Positions 1 to 5,728 of a stretch of 9,923 bases of DNA are shown here, piece by piece; position 1 is the stretch's first letter, and the number at the start of each line of letters is the position of its first letter. A model generated the notes under the pieces. That model searched no databases and was not told the origin of the DNA. It saw nothing but the letters and a program-made list of their open reading frames with translations. This DNA is from Deltaproteobacteria bacterium (GTDB taxonomy: Bacteria; Desulfobacterota; DSM-4660; Desulfatiglandales; B25-G16): contig QMLW01000031.1 in the NCBI GenBank assembly GCA_003646935.1, positions 1-9,923 of the forward strand. Reading direction: 5' to 3'. The position numbers were made by a program, and so were the translations under genes.

Positions 1-2101
1 CGCCTGGCCCATAGCCCCTTGAGATCGCCATCTCGGTGCCCGCAAACAGCCGTCTGATGGGATCCATGGCCTTTACATAGGTAAGGGGATTGGCCCGCGG
101 CGTCCTGCCGATGGGTTTCTGGTCGACCATTACTACATCGACGATCTCCCCCAGTCCTGCTATCGCCCTGTGACGCCCGGGGATTCCCTGGGAATCTGAT
201 TTGGCCCTTTTGATCCCCTTGTAGATGATTTCCTCTGCGAGGGTGGATTTTCCGGAGCCGGAGACACCGGTCAGACACGCAAAGAGGCCCAATGGAATCC
301 GAACATCTATATCCTTCAGGTTGTGCTCCGCCGCGCCTACAACGGTCAACCATTCGTCTTTTGTTGGTTTTCGTCGCGACCCGGGAAGCCGTATTTGCCT
401 CTGCCCCTTGAGGTATTGGCCCGTGATAGATCCGTTCACGCTTGAGGTGGGTCCGAAGTAGGTGATCTCCCCACCCCGCTCGCCGGCACCCGGCCCCAGA
501 TCGAGCATATAATCGCTCTCTCCGATAATCTCCGGATCGTGTTCAACGACGATCACGGTGTTCTGGATATCCCTGAGCTTCTTCATGATCGAGATGAGCC
601 TGTGGTTATCCCTTGGGTGGAGTCCGATGCTGGGTTCATCGAGGATATAAAGGCTATTGACCAGCGATGAGCCGAGGGCTGAGGCAAGGGCCACCCTCTG
701 GAGCTCCCCGCTTGAAAGGGACCTGGATTGACGGTCTATCGTGAGGTACCCGAGGCCCACCTCCAGCAGGTACTCTATCCTGTTTTTTACCTCTGCCAGA
801 ACCAGTGCGCTGGCACTATCACCTGTAGGCACCCTGATGGATTCGAAGAAGGAATTGGCCTGATCGATCGTGAGGGCATAGACCTCTCCGATGTTGAGGC
901 CGTTGAGGTAGTAGAGAAGGGCCTCATCCTTAAACCTCGTGCCATGACAATCTGGACAGATCCTGTAGGCTCGGTAGCGTGCGAGAAAAACCCGTACGTG
1001 CATCCTGTAGGTCTTGGTCTCGAGCCACCTGAAAAACCCTCGTACCCCGTAAAACCAGTCGTTGCCCTCGATTACGGCCTTTTTCTGGTCCTCGTTGAGC
1101 TCATCGAAGGGTGTATTGGTGGGGATACCCTGCTCGTGACAGAACTCGATCAAGTCCTCATACTCCATGCGGTGGTCTCGCTCTGTACCCCATGGCTTTA
1201 TGGCGCCCTGCTCAAGGGACCGCGACCCATCAGGGATGACGAGGTCGGTGTCGATATCGATGATCCTCCCGAACCCCCTACACGTCTCGCAGGCCCCTAA
1301 GGGGCTGTTAAAGGAGAAGAGGTTCGGGATGGGCTTCTTGTAGGTTATCCCGCACCTTGTGCACTCAAGCTGGGTGCTGAAGGAGAGATTCGTGAGCCCC
1401 TTTATCCATATATCGAGGCGGCCTCCCCCAAAACGGAAGGCCTGCTCCAGGGAATCCATAATCCGTCTTCGTTCGGCCTTCCGTAATAGCAGCCTGTCCG
1501 CCACGATGTGAAGCCTTCCCTTTCCCCCTTCCCATTCATCGATTGACCGTATGTGGCCTTCAGAGAAAAAGCGGTCGAGGCCGATCATTCGTAGCTCCCG
1601 TTTCATCTTCTCATGGTCGGTGGATTTGAGGGAAAACGGGAAGGTGACCACTACCTCTGTTCCGTCCGCTAGGTCACCCAACACCTTCCATACGTCCTCA
1701 GGCCCTTCGGAGATCACCGGTCTGCCGCATTGTCTACACTGAAGTTCGCCCATACGGGTGAAAAGGAGCTTCACGTAGTCCGTTATTTCAGTCATAGTGC
1801 CCACGGTGGATCGTGAGGTTCGCACCGAGGACCTGTTGTCAATCGCAATGGCCGGGGGTATACCCTCGATGCCGTCAACCTCGGGCCTGTCCATCCTGTC
1901 CATGAATTGCCGTGCGTAGGGGGAGAATGTCTCAACATACCGGCGCTGGCCTTCGGCGTAGAGGGTATCGTGGGCGAGGGAGGACTTGCCGGAACCGCTC
2001 ACACCGGTGATAACCGTAATGGCGTTGAGCGGGATCTCCAGGGAAAGGTTCTTCAGATTGTTCTGGCGAGCCCCTCTGATATGGATAGCGTCTCTCGGCA
2101 T
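1..2101 (-). CDS. uvrA: UvrA-family excinuclease ATPase (divergent paralogue type), 3' end cut by window edge
   Basis: UvrA is the ATP-dependent damage-recognition subunit of nucleotide excision repair, which works with UvrB. The minus-strand frame is open for 700 codons from ATG at 2101 and runs off the left edge; a normal UvrA (about 940 aa) would need roughly 240 more. Visible parts: Walker A I GVSGSGKSS (33-41); a first Cys pair C122/C125; a region matching the UvrB-binding domain (about 130-245); the zinc module C247/C250...C271/C274 around FSFNSPLGAC; an insertion region with C382/C385; signature LSSGELQ (462-468); Walker B YILDEP (485-490); His in VVEHD (521); Walker A II GVSGSGKST (612-620); and DQKPIGRTPRANP (660-672). 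The family normally has LSGGE, so Ser replaces a Gly. The stretch at 58-103 (ETFSPYARQFMDRMDRPEVD, then IPPAIAIDN and TSRSTVGTMTEI) is unlike standard UvrA and resembles a second, divergent UvrA class. An AGAGG ribosome site (2109-2113) lies 7 nt before the start. Confidence 0.93.
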   Translation of the reverse strand, partial: MPRDAIHIRGARQNNLKNLSLEIPLNAITVITGVSGSGKSSLAHDTLYAEGQRRYVETFSPYARQFMDRMDRPEVDGIEGIPPAIAIDNRSSVRTSRSTVGTMTEITDYVKLLFTRMGELQCRQCGRPVISEGPEDVWKVLGDLADGTEVVVTFPFSLKSTDHEKMKRELRMIGLDRFFSEGHIRSIDEWEGGKGRLHIVADRLLLRKAERRRIMDSLEQAFRFGGGRLDIWIKGLTNLSFSTQLECTRCGITYKKPIPNLFSFNSPLGACETCRGFGRIIDIDTDLVIPDGSRSLEQGAIKPWGTERDHRMEYEDLIEFCHEQGIPTNTPFDELNEDQKKAVIEGNDWFYGVRGFFRWLETKTYRMHVRVFLARYRAYRICPDCHGTRFKDEALLYYLNGLNIGEVYALTIDQANSFFESIRVPTGDSASALVLAEVKNRIEYLLEVGLGYLTIDRQSRSLSSGELQRVALASALGSSLVNSLYILDEPSIGLHPRDNHRLISIMKKLRDIQNTVIVVEHDPEIIGESDYMLDLGPGAGERGGEITYFGPTSSVNGSITGQYLKGQRQIRLPGSRRKPTKDEWLTVVGAAEHNLKDIDVRIPLGLFACLTGVSGSGKSTLAEEIIYKGIKRAKSDSQGIPGRHRAIAGLGEIVDVVMVDQKPIGRTPRANPLTYVKAMDPIRRLFAGTEMAISRGYGPG

Positions 2102-2179
2102 ATTAAGGCCTCTACAAGGATCCCTGTGTGGCTATCTTTCCTTCATGCACCCTGTATTTCACATGCACCAAAGAAGATC

Positions 2180-2209
2180 ATAATAGTATTAGAATAACTG
2201 TAAATTCAA
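2180..2209 (-). promoter_or_regulatory. Candidate sigma70-type promoter for uvrA
   Basis: Read on the minus strand, TTGAAT (2209 to 2204) and TATTAT (2185 to 2180) are separated by 18 nt. The -10 matches the consensus at 5 of 6 positions and the -35 at 4 of 6. A transcript would begin near 2173, leaving about 70 nt of leader before the ATG. The -35 hexamer lies inside the 37-bp repeated element. No SOS-type palindrome was recognised nearby. This is a prediction by eye only; uvrA could also be read through from the upstream flavoprotein gene. Confidence 0.4.
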
Positions 2210-2237
2210 TAAGTTGCAGAAATTCCGGCACGTTTAG
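2201..2237 (-). repeat. 37-bp dispersed repeat, copy A (3' end of flavoprotein gene)
   Basis: On the minus strand this segment begins CTAAACGTGCCGG and ends TTATTGAATTTA. It matches copy B at 9804-9840 at 31 of 37 positions by hand alignment, without gaps. It overlaps the stop codon of the upstream gene. Internally, GAATTT occurs twice with an 18-bp period; in copy B the same two places are both GAAATT. Origin unknown: it could be a remnant of a small mobile element or a 3' regulatory element. Confidence 0.6.
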
Positions 2238-3589
2238 GTGCCTGTCAATCTGTTGAGGATTTCCTTGCCCGCTACTATACCACTAATTGAGGCCTGAACC
2301 AGGCCCCTGGAGATGCCTGCACCGTCGCCTACGATGAAGAGGTTCTGTGCCTCCGATTCGAGGTGCTGTGAGAGTTTTATCCGGTGCGAATAGAATTTCA
2401 CCTCAACCCCGTAGAGTAATGTGTGCCTCGTGAAGATGCCAGGGGCGAGGCTGTCGAGTATCTCAAGCATCTCTATGATATCCTTCAGGTACCGGTAGGG
2501 AAGCACAAAGCTCAGATCTCCTGGCGTGGCAGCATCAAGGGTTGGCTTTGTGAGACATTTCTCGATTCTCTTTTCCGTTGATCTTCTTCCAGCGAGAAGG
2601 TCGCCGAGCCTCTGTATGATCGCACCTTCGCCGAGCATATTCGCGAGCGATGCGATATACTTCCCGTACTTGATAGGATTGTGAAAGGGGTCGGTAAATG
2701 TGCTGCTCACGAGGATGGCGAAGTTGGTGTTATCGGTTCTTCGGCGGGCATAGCTGTGGCCGTTCACGGTGATTATGTCATCGGATTCCTCGAGCACCAC
2801 CTCACCATAGGGGTTCATGCAAAAGGTCCTCACCTTGTCATCGAACGTCTTGGAGTAATAGATGAGCTTTGCCTCATAGGCCTCTCTTGTGAGCGGCTCA
2901 ACGATTGGCGCGGGCGCCTCGATACGTAATCCAATATCAACGGGGCTTGGTATGGATGAAAGGTTGAGCCTCTCTGTCTGGGTCTTCATCCACCCGGCAC
3001 CTATTCTGCCGGGCGCAGCCACTACAAAGGGACTGGCTATAGCCTGACCATCAGAAAGTCTCACACCGGTAAGTATGCCGTTGCGGATCAGGATCTCCTC
3101 GGCCCTGCATTCAGTTCTTATGGATATTTTGTCGGTGAGGTCCTTGCGCATGCGTTTCAGAACGGAGACACAATTCTCCGTGCCCATGTGTCGTATCATG
3201 GAGGGCACAAACGTTAACCCCGCCTTTCGGGCGTTCGAGGATAGGGTTTCGATCTCGGCCGTATCCGCGCCGTAAAGCTTTTCGGGTGCGCCGTAGTGGA
3301 GGTAGATTTGGTCCGCTTCGCGCAGGAATTGATCCAGTTGTTCGATAGGAACAACCTCATTGAGAAAGCCGCCCACCTCTGTTGAGAGGTTCAGCTTGCC
3401 ATCGCTATACGCACCTGCCCCACCCCATCCACAAAGCAGATCTCGGCTTGATCGCCTGTCCCTTTTTTCGATATCGTTCCCCTGCTCGATGAGAAGCACC
3501 TTGCGGATGCCCGCATTAGCCAGGGTTAAGGCCACGAAGATGCCGGCCGGTCCTGCGCCGATAATAACCACATCATACTCAGAGCTCAT
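2234..3589 (-). CDS. FAD-dependent dehydrogenase of the COG2509 type
   Basis: A 451-aa flavoprotein, probably a cytoplasmic oxidoreductase; the substrate is unknown. It starts with a Rossmann dinucleotide-binding motif (VVIIGAGPAGIFVALTLANAG, 7-27), with the acidic end of the second strand at LLIEQG (32-37). A WGGAGAYSDGKL segment (55-66) is characteristic of COG2509 'uncharacterised FAD-dependent dehydrogenases'. The C-terminal flavin-contact motif FIVGDGAGISRGLVQAS is at 418-434. Cysteines are scattered (53, 139, 161, 257, 345) with no iron-sulfur pattern. No signal peptide or membrane segment is visible, and the length fits a complete family member. The start ATG at 3589 lies just before the MSSEYDVVIIGAG N-terminus, as expected. 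The ribosome site is weak (AAAGG about 11 nt upstream). The uvrA-family gene follows on the same strand after 132 bp, so cotranscription is possible. Electron partner and substrate cannot be inferred from the sequence. Confidence 0.85.
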   Translation of the reverse strand: MSSEYDVVIIGAGPAGIFVALTLANAGIRKVLLIEQGNDIEKRDRRSSRDLLCGWGGAGAYSDGKLNLSTEVGGFLNEVVPIEQLDQFLREADQIYLHYGAPEKLYGADTAEIETLSSNARKAGLTFVPSMIRHMGTENCVSVLKRMRKDLTDKISIRTECRAEEILIRNGILTGVRLSDGQAIASPFVVAAPGRIGAGWMKTQTERLNLSSIPSPVDIGLRIEAPAPIVEPLTREAYEAKLIYYSKTFDDKVRTFCMNPYGEVVLEESDDIITVNGHSYARRRTDNTNFAILVSSTFTDPFHNPIKYGKYIASLANMLGEGAIIQRLGDLLAGRRSTEKRIEKCLTKPTLDAATPGDLSFVLPYRYLKDIIEMLEILDSLAPGIFTRHTLLYGVEVKFYSHRIKLSQHLESEAQNLFIVGDGAGISRGLVQASISGIVAGKEILNRLTGT

Positions 3590-3763
3590 GAGATCGATAA
3601 CCTTTGAGGAATATTTTATTCGTCTTCGCTAAAATACCTTGCAGCTTGCTTCAGGGATGAATGCAGAATTGAGCATGACCTTGATATCTTTCCTTATCTC
3701 CAAGTTCCTTGGGAATAAGCACGTGTGTATCTATTTACATACATGCAGTTGATCTGGTTGTAA

Positions 3764-3777
3764 AGAGCATCTGCTCT
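3764..3777. repeat. 14-bp interrupted palindrome (possible operator)
   Basis: AGAGCA and TGCTCT are perfect inverse complements with 2 bp between them. The site lies about 135 bp upstream of the -10 element serving the 3961 gene and about 175 bp upstream of the flavoprotein start. Its dyad form would suit a dimeric regulator, but no matching family site is recognised and the short length makes chance occurrence possible. Confidence 0.3.
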
Positions 3778-3828
3778 CTGAATACATTAACTGGGGTAAC
3801 CTTTCTTTCATGCAATCGATTTTAGAAA

Positions 3829-3849
3829 CCCTCGTCTTATAGACGAAGG
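3829..3849. repeat. Hairpin / dyad upstream of the 3878-3906 promoter
   Basis: A 6-bp stem TCGTCT/AGACGA encloses a 3-nt loop TAT. One mismatch further out it is extended by CC/GG. No T-tract follows on either strand, so it does not look like an intrinsic terminator. It sits about 29 bp upstream of the predicted -35 element, a position compatible with an activator or repressor site. Confidence 0.4.
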
Positions 3850-3877
3850 TCGTTCAATTGCCAATTGCCAAATACTG

Positions 3878-3906
3878 TTGCCACTTTTTCCTCAGACATA
3901 TATACT
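3878..3906 (+). promoter_or_regulatory. Sigma70-type promoter for the plus-strand series
   Basis: TTGCCA (3878-3883) and TATACT (3901-3906) are separated by exactly 17 nt; each matches the consensus at 5 of 6 positions or close to it. Transcription would start near 3913, leaving about 48 nt before the ATG at 3961. Two further TTGCCA hexamers at 3858 and 3865 arise from a tandem CAATTGC heptamer and may be alternative contacts or coincidence. This is the best promoter seen in the window. Confidence 0.6.
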
Positions 3907-3960
3907 CCTCTACTCTCGGTTAAGAATTAGACGCACAGGCTTACGAGAAAAGGAGAGGCG

Positions 3961-4311
3961 ATGGCAACGATAGGTGATGTTGTATTGATTTACTACAAGG
4001 ATAGGGCCAGCTTTTTTGCCAGAATTGAATCCATAGAGCCGGACATAAAGAAGGGATGGTATAAAGTGCGACTGCTGATCCTGACGCTGCCCATTCGAGC
4101 CGTCACGTGGATAGTGAGGGAGAGCTATCTCAACGGAGTACCGTTCACTATGGAGGGCAATCAAGTAAGGATTGAGGCCGTTAAACCACTTCCCATTGAT
4201 ATGCACTCCAATGAAACCAATGAGGAGCCTTCAGTTAAGAGCCGATCTGGAGGGGGGAGGAAGGTGATACCTTTTAAAAGAAACACAAAGGGTTCTTCCA
4301 AAGACGCTTGA
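3961..4311 (+). CDS. Conserved small protein of unknown function
   Basis: I cannot assign a function to this 116-aa protein. The translation has a compact beta-rich, probably barrel-like N-terminal part (1-78: IGDVVLIYYKDRASFFARIE, later GWYKVRLLILTLP and VTWIVRESYLNG, ending RIEAVKPLP). A low-complexity polar and basic tail follows (82-116) with KSRSGGGRKVIPFKR. No signal peptide, membrane helix or Cys/His metal site is visible. The GWYKVRL...VTWI.RE.YLNG pattern resembles small uncharacterised proteins I associate with Desulfobacterota genomes; this is recollection, not a search. The gene has a strong ribosome site, AGGAG at 3951-3955 with 5 nt spacing, and a good promoter 55 bp upstream of the start, so it is very likely real. 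The BFN gene follows after 146 bp. The basic tail might contact nucleic acid, but that is speculation. Confidence 0.8.
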   Translation: MATIGDVVLIYYKDRASFFARIESIEPDIKKGWYKVRLLILTLPIRAVTWIVRESYLNGVPFTMEGNQVRIEAVKPLPIDMHSNETNEEPSVKSRSGGGRKVIPFKRNTKGSSKDA

Positions 4312-4382
4312 ACCTGGCATACGAGACATGGTAAACTGTGACCCCTATGAGCAAGAATATCTTCTACGGATTTAAAGATATA

Positions 4383-4412
4383 TTGACAAAGGAGATTTCT
4401 TTGCATTAAACA
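4383..4412 (+). promoter_or_regulatory. Weak candidate promoter before the BFN gene
   Basis: A perfect TTGACA lies at 4383-4388. At 17-18 nt downstream the best -10 candidates (TTAAAC at 4406, TAAACA at 4407) match only 3 of 6 positions. It is 46-75 nt from the next start codon. The AT-rich surroundings and perfect -35 make a promoter possible, perhaps activator-dependent. Read-through from the 3961 gene is the alternative. Confidence 0.3.
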
Positions 4413-4457
4413 AAATATATTGATCCCTGGATTTAATCCTGCGAGGGAGGAGGTTTT

Positions 4458-4961
4458 ATGCAAAAAGCAATGACAATATCTTCTGTAAATATGGATCAGG
4501 TAACGAATAGTCCGATCATCATCCTTAAAGAGATTGAAGGGGATCAGACATTACCCATATGGATCGGCTTGCTCGAGGCAACAGCAATCGCTAGCGAGAT
4601 AGAGGGGGTGAAGTTTTCCAGGCCCATGACCCATGATCTTTTAAAGAATATCATGGATAAAATGGATATCAAGATCAACAAGATAGAGATCTGTGACCTG
4701 AGGGATAATACCTACTATGCCCTTATTCACCTCACCAATAAGGGCAAAACCCAAACAATTGACTCACGGCCGAGTGATGCCATAGCCTTGGCCCTTAGAA
4801 CACAGGCACCAATCTTTGTTTCTGATGAGGTATTACGGAAATCAAAGCAGGTTGAAGCTGCCAGGGAAGGCGTAGCTGCCGACAAGAGCGAGCAAGGAAA
4901 AAAATGGCAGGATGTCCTCGAGAAGTTAGATCCGGAGGATTTCGGCAAGTACAAGATGTAG
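4458..4961 (+). CDS. Bifunctional nuclease family protein (BFN/DUF151)
   Basis: This 167-aa cytoplasmic protein covers the full length of the BFN domain (Pfam DUF151). Family hallmarks are visible: LPIWIGLLEATAIASEIEG (32-50), the RPMTHDLLKNIMDKM helix (55-69), the YYALIHL strand (86-92), the DSRPSDAIALALR motif (102-114) followed by APIFVSDEVL (117-126), and the usual C-terminal tail KKWQDVLEKLDPEDFGKYKM (148-167). Plant members have been reported to have DNase and RNase activity; for bacterial members the role is uncertain, so 'nuclease' is a family label here. The start is supported by AGGAGG at 4448-4453, 4 nt from the ATG. Charged residues at 130-150 form a likely helical linker. The PHP gene starts 60 bp downstream, suggesting a shared transcript. 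Confidence 0.93.
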   Translation: MQKAMTISSVNMDQVTNSPIIILKEIEGDQTLPIWIGLLEATAIASEIEGVKFSRPMTHDLLKNIMDKMDIKINKIEICDLRDNTYYALIHLTNKGKTQTIDSRPSDAIALALRTQAPIFVSDEVLRKSKQVEAAREGVAADKSEQGKKWQDVLEKLDPEDFGKYKM

Positions 4962-5021
4962 ATCTTCACACCGTAAGGTTTGCACCGCCAACAGCGATAA
5001 TAATCCCTTACCAGTGACTCC

Positions 5022-5669
5022 ATGATAGATCTCCACATTCACTCCCTGTTCAGTGATGGCGAACTGTTTCCTGCAGAGATCGTGAGGCGACTTGAGGAGA
5101 TGGGATATGTTTGTGTTGCCATCACAGATCATGTTGACTCCTCGAATCTCGATTTTGTGATTCCAAGACTGGTGGCGGTGGCGGCAGATCTCAATGAAAG
5201 CCAGGCCGTGAAGGTTATCCCCGGGGCAGAGATCACCCACATGCCGCCAAAGTTGATTGATTCCTCGGTTACAAAAGCGAGGGAACTGGGAGCACGCATA
5301 GTGCTCGTTCACGGGGAGACTATTGTCGAGCCAGTAGCCAAAGGAACAAACAGAGAAGCGATTCTTTCCGGTGTCGATATCTTGGCCCATCCCGGATTGC
5401 TTTCTGTCGAGGACTGCAAGCTCGCTGCTGACAGAGGGGTGTATCTTGAGATTACCGCCCGCCAGGGCCATTGCCTTGCCAATGGTCGCGTTGCCGGTTT
5501 GGCACGAGATTGTGGGGCAAAACTCGTGTTAAACTCAGATGCCCATTCCCCCCATGATTTTATGACCCGCCAATTCGCGAACATGGTAGCACAGGGCACT
5601 GGCCTGGGAGGAAATGCCTTTGAGGAGATGCTAGGCAATTCCCGGGACCTCATAGAAAAGCTTCTATGA
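5022..5669 (+). CDS. PHP-domain metal-dependent phosphoesterase
   Basis: This 215-aa protein carries all expected PHP metal ligands in order: H5 and H7 (DLHIHS), D12 (SDG), H37 (ITDHVD), E70 (PGAEI), H97 (LVHGE), H123 (AHPG) and D173/H175 (SDAH). This resembles the trinuclear site of YcdX-type phosphatases. It is therefore probably an active hydrolase of a phosphate mono- or diester in the cytoplasm. The substrate is not readable; annotation as histidinol-phosphatase would be over-interpretation, since no histidine genes are nearby. Length suits a stand-alone PHP domain without polymerase or other fusions. The start ATG is certain: an in-frame stop lies at 5001 and D-L-H-I-H follows directly. 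No convincing ribosome site precedes it, so translation may depend on the BFN gene 60 bp upstream. The transglutaminase gene begins 59 bp after its stop. Confidence 0.92.
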   Translation: MIDLHIHSLFSDGELFPAEIVRRLEEMGYVCVAITDHVDSSNLDFVIPRLVAVAADLNESQAVKVIPGAEITHMPPKLIDSSVTKARELGARIVLVHGETIVEPVAKGTNREAILSGVDILAHPGLLSVEDCKLAADRGVYLEITARQGHCLANGRVAGLARDCGAKLVLNSDAHSPHDFMTRQFANMVAQGTGLGGNAFEEMLGNSRDLIEKLL

Positions 5670-5728
5670 GCTGGTACTAGTGCCTGGCGCCTCCTAAACC
5701 CTGGGCTGCAAAACCACAAGCCAGTAAG

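Larger units (their letters stand above)
3590..3960. other. Divergent intergenic region with palindromes and short repeats
   Basis: This 371-bp stretch separates the minus-strand flavoprotein/uvrA pair from the plus-strand series. I found no convincing gene; the longest ATG reading I followed (plus strand from 3675) gives only 25 codons without similarity. It contains a 14-bp interrupted palindrome AGAGCA-TC-TGCTCT (3764-3777), a hairpin TCGTCT-TAT-AGACGA with a further CC/GG pair beyond one mismatch (3829-3849), three TTGCCA hexamers (3858, 3865, 3878) and a promoter directed rightwards. The length and the paired palindromes suggest operator or leader elements, but no known regulator site was recognised. 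Confidence 0.6.

Noticed and set aside
728..1300. 190-codon plus-strand open frame
   Set aside because: It is antisense to the uvrA-family gene, whose opposite-strand translation shows continuous family motifs (insertion region, LSSGELQ signature).
2102..2233. SOS (LexA) box before the uvrA-family gene
   Set aside because: No convincing dyad of a known LexA type was found by eye.
3675..3752. Short plus-strand frame and minus-strand peptide-like readings in the long intergenic region
   Set aside because: About 25 codons, no ribosome site and no similarity to a known family; minus-strand frames are broken by stops.
4973..5011. GTAAGG...CCTTAC inverted pair between the BFN and PHP genes
   Set aside because: Only 6 bp with a 27-nt loop and no T-tract; likely chance.
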